A program made the translations under genes and the position numbers. A DNA stretch of 64,000 bases, taken from the NCBI RefSeq assembly GCF_000002995.4, contig NW_025062476.1, positions 14,131,001-14,195,000 on the forward strand. The letters are read 5' to 3'. Under the pieces are notes generated by a model. It was given only the letters and a program-made list of their open reading frames with translations, did no database searches and had not been told where the DNA came from. The stretch comes from Brugia malayi. Its lineage: Eukaryota; Nematoda; Chromadorea; Rhabditida; Onchocercidae. Positions 23,546 through 34,369 of this stretch are shown here, piece after piece (the first letter of the stretch is position 1; every line of letters starts with the position of its first letter).

Positions 23546-23949
23546 TCACTGATGAGCTACAAATTTGATTTAAAAAACACTAGAAACATTATTCCAGATG
23601 TGTTGTCAGTTTAAATTAAGCTTTTTTAACTAATTTTTTGCCTTTCCTGCTTGGATATGTTTGACTTTGCATGCTGTCGATTAATCCCATGTTCTTTTTT
23701 CCTATAAAGTTACAGGAATCTTTGTAGCATTACGCTGTAGTGTTAATTTTAGTCTGAAGAATTATCTCTTTCTTTGTTCATAATTTTAAATTTATTACTT
23801 TTTTCCTGCCTTCGAAAAATATTTGTCTTCTAATTAGCTTTTTTTAAAGAAATTTCATCTTGTTCGACTCTTATTCAAAAATAAAACTCTTGTTGTCATC
23901 CAGTTCAAGTGATAAATCGTGGTTTTGGCAACACTTTTCAGCATATTTG

Positions 23950-23980
<31 letters not shown>

Positions 23981-24159
23981 CTATTTTTATAAATAACTTT
24001 TCACTGCAAATTCAGTTATTGAAATCTTTACAAAGAGATCTACAATCCAATGTTTTTGATATATTATTTAAATTTTTGATCCATTATTTAAATTATGTAT
24101 ATTTTAAGTGCATATCATTCCAGAAAATGTATGTAATTTAAGTTTGAATTCCAAAGACA
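23546..24159. other. Intergenic stretch before the EAPP homologue
   Basis: AT-rich with a long T tract (about 23959-23980). A 93-codon frame (23860-24141) is mostly encoded by T runs and is not credible as a gene. Confidence 0.45.
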
Positions 24160-27100
24160 ATGGGCAGTGAACGTTTGGAACCGTTGGAAACGCTCGAGAA
24201 AGATTATTACTTAGATGAACGTAACGACTGGTATAGTGAAGGTGAACAAAGAGACAGCGAAAGGTTTGTAATTATCTGTCTCCATCTTTATCTTTTTACG
24301 TGAATTTTTTGTTTGATTTCGGATTTTCGTAAAGCTGCAGTACATTCTAAAGTTTGCAGATCATATATGAATAATACAGCTCGTGACCCAAGAAACATTT
24401 CAAACATATTAAAATAAGACTTTTTTAATTGCCGAGTATTTAATGGGTTAGAGTTGATTTCCAGTGCACTGAAATTTCGCTAAAAGATAAAAGAAAATGA
24501 CAATAGAATCTCTTCTAACGATAAAACCAACCTTAGTTCAAGTGGTCAGCTATAGATGTGATTGGCCGGTTCCGTTGTTGAATTTCTCCAGTCTTGTTTT
24601 TTCTTTAGTTGATCCACTGCTTGTAAATCCATAACTCCTGTCCTGCTGTTGAGATATCGTCTTATTAAATATCTCTTCCTTTTCTCGATCGATTTTTACA
24701 TATCAAATGAATCGCGATTCTCTGCTATTACCGTTGGCTTGCTCTGATCGACCAGAATTAGTGAGTGAGAAATTTTTTGAATTATCCTTTTGGGCTGGTT
24801 ATTCTTAACACCTTTTCTCCTTTTCTTTCTTGTTTTGGTGTCCATTACTTCTGTTTCTCTTCTACCTGTTTTCACGGTTGTTTACTTTACAATTAACTTT
24901 TTCCATTTGGTCAAACCTATTTTAATAACTGCATCCTCTTTCATCTTTATCATGATTAGCTTTATTATTTATATTTGATCAGATACCAAATCACTTATCT
25001 AATAATCAGTTCACTCAGCTCTTTATTCTTACTACGTTAAAAAGTACGAAAATATAACACAATTCAAATGGAAACGAGCAAAGTGTTTATTATGCAAGAA
25101 GGGTTGGATTCACTTTCTCGAATCATGTGTATATACATGACTAATATTTCACAAATTTAACGTGAATTGTATAAAAATTTTTACATAAAAAAAAATTATT
25201 CAAAACTTCTAATTATGTAGCTTTGTTAAACGATGTTACTGGGCATCATTACTGATATAGAACATATTATTATGAGGTACTTATTCACTGACACTTTTCT
25301 TTTTTCCAAGTTCCGATGATGAATTACGCGAGCAGTTACTGGAACTGGCTGGCATGCGGTGTGACTCTGAGAAAGGAAAACGTAATATTTTAAATTACTT
25401 CAAAGCTATCATTTCCTGGAATAATTTGCGTTTAGCAAATCTAATTGTTGAATTTGCGTTCGTTTCAGAACGGGGAAAGGTGAAGAAGTGGGATGAATTT
25501 GAAGCAGATATGAACAGTGAACTGAGCGAAAATTTTGTTGCGCATGCATCGAAAATATTTTCGTTGAAAGAAGGAAATGCAAAGAAATTAGAAAGTATGT
25601 TCCTGTCTTTATTGCATCGTTCTAGGTCTGTTGAGCGCTTTACAGTAATGGTTGCAGTAATCATTTGAAACTTTTCCTTTGCCTTTTGTTGTATACCTTC
25701 AGGTATATTTTCTTCTATTTTCTAATGCAAAATTATTAGTGGCTTTTTTTGTTTTCCATCAAAAATTTAACACTTTTTTTGGTCTGCTTTGACACCTATA
25801 ATGCTTTTGATGGAAATTTTAATAGAGATTTTGACAGGAATAAAGACTAATTTCATGTTTACCCGGATGATGGAAACTCTTCATTTTGGTGATTAAGAAA
25901 AATGTTAATTTTAGTTAACGACGAAAATGAGATTGATGCAAAAGGTCATGACAGCAAAGCCATACAGAATGAAACCACTTCAAACAGCTGTAATCATTAC
26001 ATTTTATAAATAAAATTGGATTAGATGTTTATGGCTAGTTGCTATTATGTTAAACTCATTTTAAGCATCGCAAAATTTTAGATGTTTCCCCATCAACGAG
26101 TAACAACAATTTTTCAAATAACTTTGCGAAATCGGTTAGTGGAACAAAGATAGACTATTTGCATGTTTCCTTTATAATTATTTATTAAAAAATTTGTAAT
26201 TCGTTCGAAATCAGTTAGATTCAAAATACTTATAATTGTTTTTTGAAATATTGTTCACTGTTTATTATCATGCATTTGTTATTTTAGGTAACTTTCGAAA
26301 ACCAGCTCGACAAACTTACTGACTTTGAACGCAGTTCAAAATCTTTCAGTAATAACAGCAATTTATCAGATAAGGCATCAAACAAGGCAACGAAGAAAGC
26401 AAAAAATGAAGCAGTTGAATTTTATGATTCGGATGAAGATGAAGACAATGAATGTTGGGTATTAATGTTTCAGTTTTCCGAAATTTTTATCTTTAGGCAG
26501 AAGTTTTAATTCCTTAATTTTGGAGGACATGGGATTTAGGGGTTGTTAAATTACAATAATTTAGGTACGGCATCATCGAGAACAATTGAAAATCGTAAAA
26601 CCTTTGAACAGTTTTTCCAATGAAGATGACGGATCGAAGCAAAAAAGAGATCAGGATCATGCAACTGATGCAGTACTGTCTTGTCCTGCATGTATGTCGT
26701 TATTAACACGAGATTGTCAAAGGCATGAACTGTATCTTAATCAGTATAGGTATGATTTTCCAAAACTTTTTTGAAATTAGAAATTAGTGGTAATATGAAG
26801 ATTATGGAAAACTCTTGTGTTGAACTGTTGTTCCTCTAGCAGTTTGTAAAATGCAAATTTAGAGATATATTGTCTCTCGTTTTATGATCAGGAAAACAAC
26901 TGCTGGCACTGCCTCTATATGAAAGAGGATATTCTAGAAGATAAGGATCATAGTAGAAGTAACTAATTAAATAAATGTCAGCAATAGCAGCAGCGGGAAC
27001 AGCAGAATTGCAAAAAAGTCACTGCCAAATGAAAATTATAAAATAATACATATGTGAATTAAACCATATTGCATTATACGAGTTAATATTTTCAGGGCTA

Positions 27101-27465
27101 TATTTGTGGAGAACTGTAATGTGGTAAAAAATGAAGTGTTATTTTTGCCTCAGTCAGGAAAAAATAAGCAAAAAGCTCGAAAGAACGTTGCAGGTTGTTA
27201 CCTCATTCCAAATATTTTCAGTTGTTTGCAATTAGAAACACCATTTTTTGTGTCAGAATTTTTTTCTTTAAACTAGTGTCAAAATTTTCGCAAGTCTTTT
27301 CTAGGAATTAAGCCAAACGCTGTCGTTGATGCTGGCGATAGTACAATCCTTCCAAAGGAAGATTTATTTCATCCAGTCCTTTGTAGCATTTGTACCACAA
27401 ATGTTGGAGTGTATGATTATGAGGAGGTTTTTCATTTTTTCAATGTTCTCACAGGTTATGCTTGA
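24160..27465 (+). CDS. EAPP: EAPP (E2F-associated phosphoprotein) homologue
   Basis: Nine exons: 24160-24263, 25311-25381, 25469-25594, 25915-25989, 26082-26134, 26288-26458, 26565-26749, 27096-27193 and 27305-27465. They give 347 residues with consistent phases. The N-terminal half is acidic and low complexity ([24 protein letters not shown], then [13 protein letters not shown]). The C-terminal half is the conserved zinc-binding part: [49 protein letters not shown] and [14 protein letters not shown]. This matches human EAPP nearly motif for motif. In mammals EAPP is nuclear, binds E2F factors and affects cell-cycle gene expression; this role is assumed from homology. Intron 25382-25468 could instead be retained, because the frame stays open through it. 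Confidence 0.92.
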
Positions 27466-28371
27466 AATTTGCATGACATATTGATTTCATTAGATTTTTC
27501 ACTCACAAGTCTTCATCTATATTTTATGCTACTATGATATTTAATATTTATGACATCTCATCTTTATTAAAATTCATGTACCTGATAGCACATTAATTTC
27601 ATTGGCTTATCGTTTCATTTGTGGGATTCATCAAAAATTGTTCCTTTTTTCTAAGTTTAATATTTTGTAAATGGTGTTCTCTTGCTAAAGCAATAGAGAA
27701 GTTAAATTACGTTTCACATTTTAGTATATTACATCATTTCATGACGTTAAAGATACTTTTTGCTGGTACCCAAGTAATTCAGGCAATACTGAACACCGTT
27801 CAGCTGGAGATAGTAACATTCAGAAGTATGTAATTCTTAACAAAAAGTTGAAATAAGCTCCTTCATATTTCTACGAAATACAGCCTTCAACTCTTGGAAG
27901 TGTGTTCCCATGAAAATATTTCATTCTTTTGTGTCAGCTGTTTCTATAAAAACTGAATGGCACAAGAAGGGAAAATGCAAATATTTTAATTTCTGTTCAT
28001 TTCAAATCGAAATTTCTAATTGGAAAATTGTTGATAAACATTAATAGATTAAAGGGAAAAGTAAGATAGTATTAATTGATAAACTATTGCAAGGGTTCAT
28101 TTTTGTTTTGCGTTATTTCCAAAACGCTTCCTAACATTCAAATATTGCGCTACATCACTTTGAAAGAGTGCTTGAAGCCTCTGAAGGAGGAATATAAGGA
28201 GATAGAGAGTGAAGTACTGTGTGATTTGCTGTATGGATTCTTCCAAGTTTTATAATACAGAATTTTGAAAATTTTATGACGAAGAGATAAGATCTTCATT
28301 AAAAGATTTTAAACAAAATACTCATGCGTACAGAGTTGTCTTAGTAGACAAACACGGAATAATAGTAAAGC
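27466..28371. other. Intergenic stretch
   Basis: AT-rich 3' flank of the EAPP homologue up to the left edge of the second receptor block. A 70-codon frame at 27621-27833 is unremarkable. Nothing is recognised. Confidence 0.45.
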
Positions 28372-30690
28372 AGCAGTTCCTTTCAAACAGGAAAATGACT
28401 GATTTATTCATTCACCAAAACCAACAATTACAGCTGGTTGGACATGTTGTTTCCGTTCACTGAATAGGTGTTTGAAACACTGAACTGCGGCGTACCGGAA
28501 ATCTCTTTGACGATATAAAAATAACACGACCAAGTTGAAGGAATTCAATAGGCGCAAATATACACAGCACATCACAATGATTTGCGATGTTATAGAAGAA
28601 TCCATCACGTAAATACATTCCACCGTTGACGGCACAACGACAAGAACTGCAAGCTAATGGAATATTACCTGTAAAACTCACTATTTAATATTTAAGCAGT
28701 CCGACCGAGCCTATCCCAAGGCTATTTGGTCACTTTGGTACTGAATTCATAAATCAAACTTATATTTTAGAGTGCAACGGAGCATCACCGTTTCGAAAGA
28801 ATTTAGCTTTCTGACCACAAAATCTGGGAGGAAGAACATACAAAATGTAAAACAGCAAGAGATCAATGCTGTTTGAGTGTATCGCTTTTGATTTTTCAGG
28901 AAATGTGATAAGTCGCGGTTATGCGAGTGACTTGAAAGGAACTGTGCGCCGAACTTCCTGAAAGGATATGATAATGATATGATTAAAGTTTCATTCATAT
29001 TTTGGGTTTGACTTTGTTAATGAATTGTCACCTGCCGTAAATGACGTAAAAAAGTGATAATTAAACAAAAAGAGTATATTAGTTCTTTTTTTCTATCGCT
29101 ATGTGCTCGTTTATGATAATTTTATTTTCATAATCTTATTAAAAAATTTTATTTTTTTTTGGCAAATGACATATTGCTTTCAATTTTCCATATTGTCTGA
29201 CAACAAGCAGTTACGTATATTACATTCCTGTTTTAGGATATTGATGGCATTTTTAAAATTAGAATGATTCTGATAAATGTTATCTTTGATTAGATGATTA
29301 GTAATAAATATTTAAAAGCATACTTTCTCAGCACGACAACTACGACGACCATAAAAATAACACTCAGCAATGAAGCAACAGAGGTCAGTACTAGCATTGC
29401 CTCATAAAAATGAGTTAAATATACCTCTTGCACTCTGCAAGAAATATTGCATACATTTTGAAATTAAAAAATTGTTATCTATTTTGAAAACTGTCTACTT
29501 ATAGTGTCCACAAAAGGTAGATTTTTTCCTTAGAATTTATTATTGTAGTTGCAATAATGTTTTAAAATATTAATTAGCAAAAGGTCTTGAAAATTGCCTG
29601 ATTACGGTGCTTGTGATTGAAATTTTTTCCTTGGAATTTATTACTCGTAGTGTTCAAAGTAATTTACTTATTATTACTTACACACAAAACTTAGATATAA
29701 GCCGAATTGGTTCAATTAAACTTGCAATGACAGCAGCAGTTACCACAGTGATGGTAATCACATATTGTGCGGTAATTAACGAATAACTTATTCGTGTGCT
29801 GTGAGCATAGTAATATATTGGGAATGCCACAACACAAAACCTTTCCAAGCTGTTCGTTAACAAACTTAATCCATCTAGACAAAGCACTGTTAGAAGAAGA
29901 ACGGGAATCTGAAACTTTTCAAGGTATTTGAATACTTTAATCTAATTTGGTAATATAGCCAGAGGAATAATCTAAAAAAAAAAAAAGAAAAAAAAAACAA
30001 ACGCTCAGCACACATTCATGATGACTAATGAGTTTTTCATCAGCGGAATAGATTAATCGTTTCATCCCTAGTAATATCACGCTAATTCCGGTAAATCCAT
30101 TATTCAAGAACACAACAGCGATAACCACATAAGTTTTCCTGAAATACTCGAAATAATGCTTCCATCTGTTGTTATGCAATCCAGGTGTGATTGAGATAAA
30201 TCGGTTGACCTGAGTGCTTTACGAATTATCACAAGCAGAAAGGCCGGAATGTTGATCAGTATAAGCATTGTACCGACAACGAAATAGCCATATGTGCGTA
30301 GAATATAGGTGATATTTGGTAGCATTTACTCTTCTTTTAATCTTCACTCTTCACAACGGTGTGACACTTTCACTTTGTCTGCAACAGATCAATTGAAGTG
30401 GAAAAGTTTGGTAAAATTGGTAACCTTAGATTAAATGGGGTTACATCAACAGAAACATTCACTGTTTCACTCTTTCGATGACACTGCAAAATATTAGGAC
30501 TAAAAACGATAGTTAGGGAAGGTCGCTATTGTCTGACACTGCTCAAAAGTATGTAACATTTGGCTTGCAATAAATGAGAAATTTGAAATTACTTTCGCAT
30601 ATGATGAAATGAAACTCAGAATAAATTCTTACATGCAATTTCACTTTAAACTGAACCTTTCGTGTTCGTTTTGCACTTTCAAAATTCAAA
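28372..30690. repeat. Segmental duplication of a receptor gene, copy 2
   Basis: Counterpart of 5729-8071, offset 22643 bp on the 3' side of the gene and 22619 bp on its 5' side. The offset changes across the replaced patch at about 29873-29990. Edges are abrupt, with no obvious terminal repeats or target-site duplication. Confidence 0.95.
28408..30325 (-). CDS. Seven-transmembrane receptor, nematode chemoreceptor-like (copy 2)
   Basis: Exons 30210-30325, 30003-30165, 29682-29908, 29324-29434, 28789-28957 and 28408-28653 give 343 residues, the same exon lengths as the 5765-7706 gene. All splice sites are intact. The only other coding change I found is Leu to Met in exon 4 (TM5). The start of exon 3 differs: IPVLLLTVLCLD replaces ISVLFFTSHFLN before the shared GLSLLTNSLERF. 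The preceding intron is also unrelated in sequence. It lies between the EAPP homologue and the zinc-finger gene, on the opposite strand to both. The likely role is membrane chemoreception, by resemblance to Srsx-like receptors. Confidence 0.82.
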
Positions 30691-31232
30691 GAAAAAAAGA
30701 GCCAAGCGAGTTCCATTTGTTTCTTTTCTTTGCTTCAGTAAAATAACAATGAATTTTTGCAAGAAATATTATTTTCATAGCTGCTTTGATTAACGGCTAT
30801 CTGGTGTGTGGAACTTGTATAATCTGAAATCGAAGTATAAAATTAAGTTAAGCCATACTGTTATATATGTTGTGAAGTGTTGGTATAAAATGCTGAATTC
30901 ATTTTTTAATTTCAGTTAAGAGGAGCTGAAATAGTTGAAAATAAAAACAATTTACGCTTCATACTGTGCATATTTGTTCGGGTTTAACGCATTGGAGATA
31001 ATTTAATATGCAAACACTTAAATATGTGCATGGATTTGTGGGAATATTTGTGAGAACTATTATGTGACTTTGTGAGAGTTTCATAAAAATATACGAAATA
31101 GCAGGATTGACTTATCAAGTTAATCTGTTCTTTGTCTTGCTGTAATCGAATTGCAATGCAATCACTTAATTATATTTTAGCATTAAATTCGTTTTCCAAA
31201 CATATCTGTGAATTCTATATACTTGAAGATTT

Positions 31233-31275
<43 letters not shown>

Positions 31276-31718
31276 AGTGTTCGAACAAATATAAATACCA
31301 CAGTAAATTTGGGTGATAGTCGTTGTACAATGTTGCTTCAATCGAAACAGACTATAGAATTATTAGCATGACAATTAAGATGATATTTCAAGTTCCAGTT
31401 TATTTCGACAAACTTAAAATTAATTACAATTATATACGTTCAGTGGTATACTCAAATGTATAATTGGATAAACTAATACCCACCGTAATAAATTCATTCT
31501 TCTTTACTGTTTCTTTTGGATATATAATTTCATAAAATTTTCAAGAAAATGTGTGAATTCTATTAAATCTTTTTTATGTTTATTTAGTTTTTCGTTAATT
31601 GTTTCATTAATTTTATTATTACTATGTGTTATTCTGAGATTTATGAATGATGATTATTAAGGATAAAATTATCAAATCTATAAATGAGATTTACCTAATC
31701 ACAAACGACTTCTAATCT
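30691..31718. other. Intergenic stretch
   Basis: AT-rich. A T tract of about 32 bases lies near 31236-31267. No gene is recognised. Confidence 0.45.
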
Positions 31719-32306
31719 CCTAAGAATAAATATTGGAAATAAGTCAACATATTTCCAATTGTCATTTAATTTACGTCACCAAAATTTAAAACTGAAACTT
31801 TTTTCAAAATGCAAATAATTCATTCAATATTTTACTTACCTTCAATAAACTATATTTTATTAAACAAAGAAGACAGGATTATTTAATACTGCACAACTGA
31901 TTAAATATTTCACCATACGATGACATTTAATCCCAGCTATTCATCAGTTCCCTTTATGCAAATGTTACTCCATTTTGTCAACCAAACTTCTAGAATTTGT
32001 TTCAAACATCAAACATTGCTTATGTTGAAATTCTTTCTGATAATAGCAGTGGATGTATGTCAAAAAGCAATAATTAGCAAATTTCAGGTGATGCTTCCAT
32101 CCGATGAAGTTCCCATCGGTGATACTATCAATAGATGTGAAGATGCTACTTTATTAAATGAACCCATTAAATGCATCGAAAATGATTAGAATCTTATTCC
32201 TCACGTCGTATTACTGAAATGATGGAACAATATCCTTCCTAAGTATCAGATTTACGTACGCGCTATTGTAACACTTCCTTCCGGATTCAAAACAGCATTC
32301 ATAAAC
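31719..32306. repeat. Segmental duplication B, copy 1
   Basis: A 588-bp block repeated in direct orientation at 37228-37815 (offset 5509). I found only about four mismatches, clustered near the right end plus one near the left. Each copy holds the same intact 89-codon frame. Confidence 0.95.
31920..32189 (+). CDS. Small hypothetical protein in duplication B, copy 1
   Basis: The frame is 89 codons. If translation starts at the internal Met near 32022, a 55-residue protein with a short hydrophobic start (MLKFFLIIAVDVCQ) results. The tail includes LPSDEVPIGDTINRCEDATL. An in-frame AAATTTCAG precedes the VMLPSDEV segment, so part of this could be intron with an exon starting there. There is no known family. 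The copy at 37429-37698 encodes an identical protein. It lies 0.3 kb upstream of the zinc-finger gene on the same strand. Confidence 0.25.
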   Translation: MTFNPSYSSVPFMQMLLHFVNQTSRICFKHQTLLMLKFFLIIAVDVCQKAIISKFQVMLPSDEVPIGDTINRCEDATLLNEPIKCIEND

Positions 32307-32460
32307 CACCAGTTGGGCGAGAGAAAAGCGAGAATGTAAAAGAACAAAAAAAAAACGACAAACAATAGGCAGATTAAAAACTGTTTGAACCTTTGATCTT
32401 TAATTGAAATAAAAAGCTTTCATTTGAATATTTCTGTCATTTCACAAATTGTGTTCCATC

Positions 32461-34369
32461 ATGTTCATCACTGTATCTATAACACCAATCATCTGGTTCA
32501 ATCTTCTACTTTGCATCGCTTCTGATAAAAATGAAACTTCTCATCTACCTAATTTCGGTGCTGATAAAATTGTTACAAATAATACTTATTCTGGTATCTC
32601 AGAGAATTTTGATTACAATAACTTTGAGCCATTATTTAGCTCAGAATTTCTGTCCGATCCTTCGCAGTTCATTGATTTCGCTCAGATGAGTGAAATTGAG
32701 GATATAAGCAGTAAAGAATCGAATTCTGAAACTGAACTGTTCACAATTACTCCTCATCCTCTCTTCATCTCATCTAGTTATGATGATTTCATTGTCCACA
32801 CTAATTTGGAGTCATCACTTGACTTAGATTTCGATTCATACAAGAATGTGTGGAGAGATGCCAATGGAGAATTAAAAACGAATGATGATAAAGCACGATA
32901 TCCTTCCATTAGAGGTGAGACTTTTGCTTCAAATATGTGAAAAGTGAACAACTTCTTGTGATCTAAGTTATTTAGATGCTCAAAGTGAAACTTCTTCGTC
33001 ACTTAATGTCAACACCGATGACATTATCACATGTATGTACTTACCTGGTTCACAACAAAATGCGGTTCCGATCTATTTTCACCAACTTACTCTTTCCTCG
33101 GACGATACATTCAGTCAACATGGAAATACTAAAGAGAGCAACATCGATAACAAACAATTCCTGAATAGCTTGAGTATCCACGACTGCAGGGGAAGTACCA
33201 ATGAAGGATCAGAAACAGGTAATGATGAATTGCGCAACGACTTTTCGTTCTATCTCTTATAGTTTTTCACTTTCATTAACAGCATGAAATTGAAGATAGA
33301 AGTAATAACGAATCAAAAACCAAAACTCATTTCGTCGTTCAGAAGGCGACATTAAAAGTATGATTATTGCTTAAAACATGTGAGAAGATAAGTAAATAAC
33401 TACTTGTCACCTAAGTTTCCGCCATAGATCATCATTTTGTTGTTGTCACATGCAAACTCATCAACCTAAGCATCAATGCAGAGATTGCGGCAAACTCTTC
33501 AGTAGGAAGAATATATTTTTTAAATTCGAAAAAAAAAAAAAAACTTTTTTTTGAAAAAAACAATATTTAAAAACGCTCAATTTAAAATATAATGTATGCG
33601 GAAATATGTTTTAAAACATCGCCGACCATGGTATAGCAATATACAATTCAGAAAATGCTGCGACATTTTTCTAACCTCAGTTTCTTTTGTATATGACAAA
33701 AGTCCTGTGGCAGGCAGTCAGCATACAGTGACAACTGATTTTTTAATATCGCGACAGATTAATCTTTTTTTTTTTTAAATAAATTACTTGTCCATTACTC
33801 GATTACTTGAAGTTGGGAGTACAAACAATGACGAAAACTAAACTTGATTTCGCCACAACAGAAAATTCACAATCATTTGTTGTGCTTTCCATTAGAAATA
33901 TAGCATCAAAAGTAAAAAGTAATACCAAAAGTTTTGTTTCAAACATATAAGAAGATAAATAAACAGATTATTATGATTTAAGCAATTTGAAATGATAAAA
34001 AAAAGTGATAATATAGTAAGATTATTTTATGCACTGATATTTTTATGATTTATCACATGGATTAATAATTGCAAAGACCAATATCATAAGAGTTTTTTAG
34101 ACGAACGAAGCTACGAATGTGTCTATCGAGGATGTACTATGGTCACAAAAGATTACAATGAATATATAGCACATAGAAGAGCACATGGTCAACCCTTCAT
34201 CTATGAATGCAAAGTGCTCCGTTGCGGGCGAACATACAAAAATAAATCATCGTTTTGTCAACACAAGCAAACGCATGAACCTCCTCAGTGCAAGGACTGT
34301 GGCAAATTCTTTTGCCGTAGGACTGCATTAAATTTTCACAAGAAATCGTGTTCCAGAGCTCCTAGTTAG
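32461..34369 (+). CDS. C2H2 zinc-finger protein with a signal-like N-terminus
   Basis: Three exons, 32461-32914, 32976-33218 and 34101-34369, all joining in phase 1, give 321 residues. The N-terminus (MFITVSITPIIWFNLLLCIA) looks like a signal peptide or membrane anchor. A long acidic, Ser/Asn-rich middle follows. The last exon has three finger-like modules: YECVYRGC...HRRAH, YECKVLRCGRTYKNKSSF..H...H, and CKDCGKFFCRRTALNFHKKS ending in Cys (C2HC-like). The fingers imply nucleic-acid binding, which does not sit easily with secretion, so the true start may be an unseen upstream exon. The second intron contains a decayed copy of the finger exon (33427-33540). Confidence 0.6.
33427..33540 (+). 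pseudogene. Decayed zinc-finger exon copy inside an intron
   Basis: After an acceptor-like CCGCCATAG, the frame reads SSFCCCHMQTH, then HQCRDCGKLFSRKN. This parallels SSFCQHKQTH and PQCKDCGKFFCRRT of the real last exon at 34101-34369. The final His/Cys pair is lost and the copy runs into an A tract. It looks like a tandemly duplicated exon that has degenerated. Confidence 0.65.

Noticed and set aside
23860..24141. 93-codon frame upstream of the EAPP homologue
   Set aside because: Composed largely of a long T tract and AT-rich codons, with no family signal; it ends just before the real start codon.
25395..25664. Minus-strand frame of 89 codons
   Set aside because: Shadow of EAPP coding exons and an intron.
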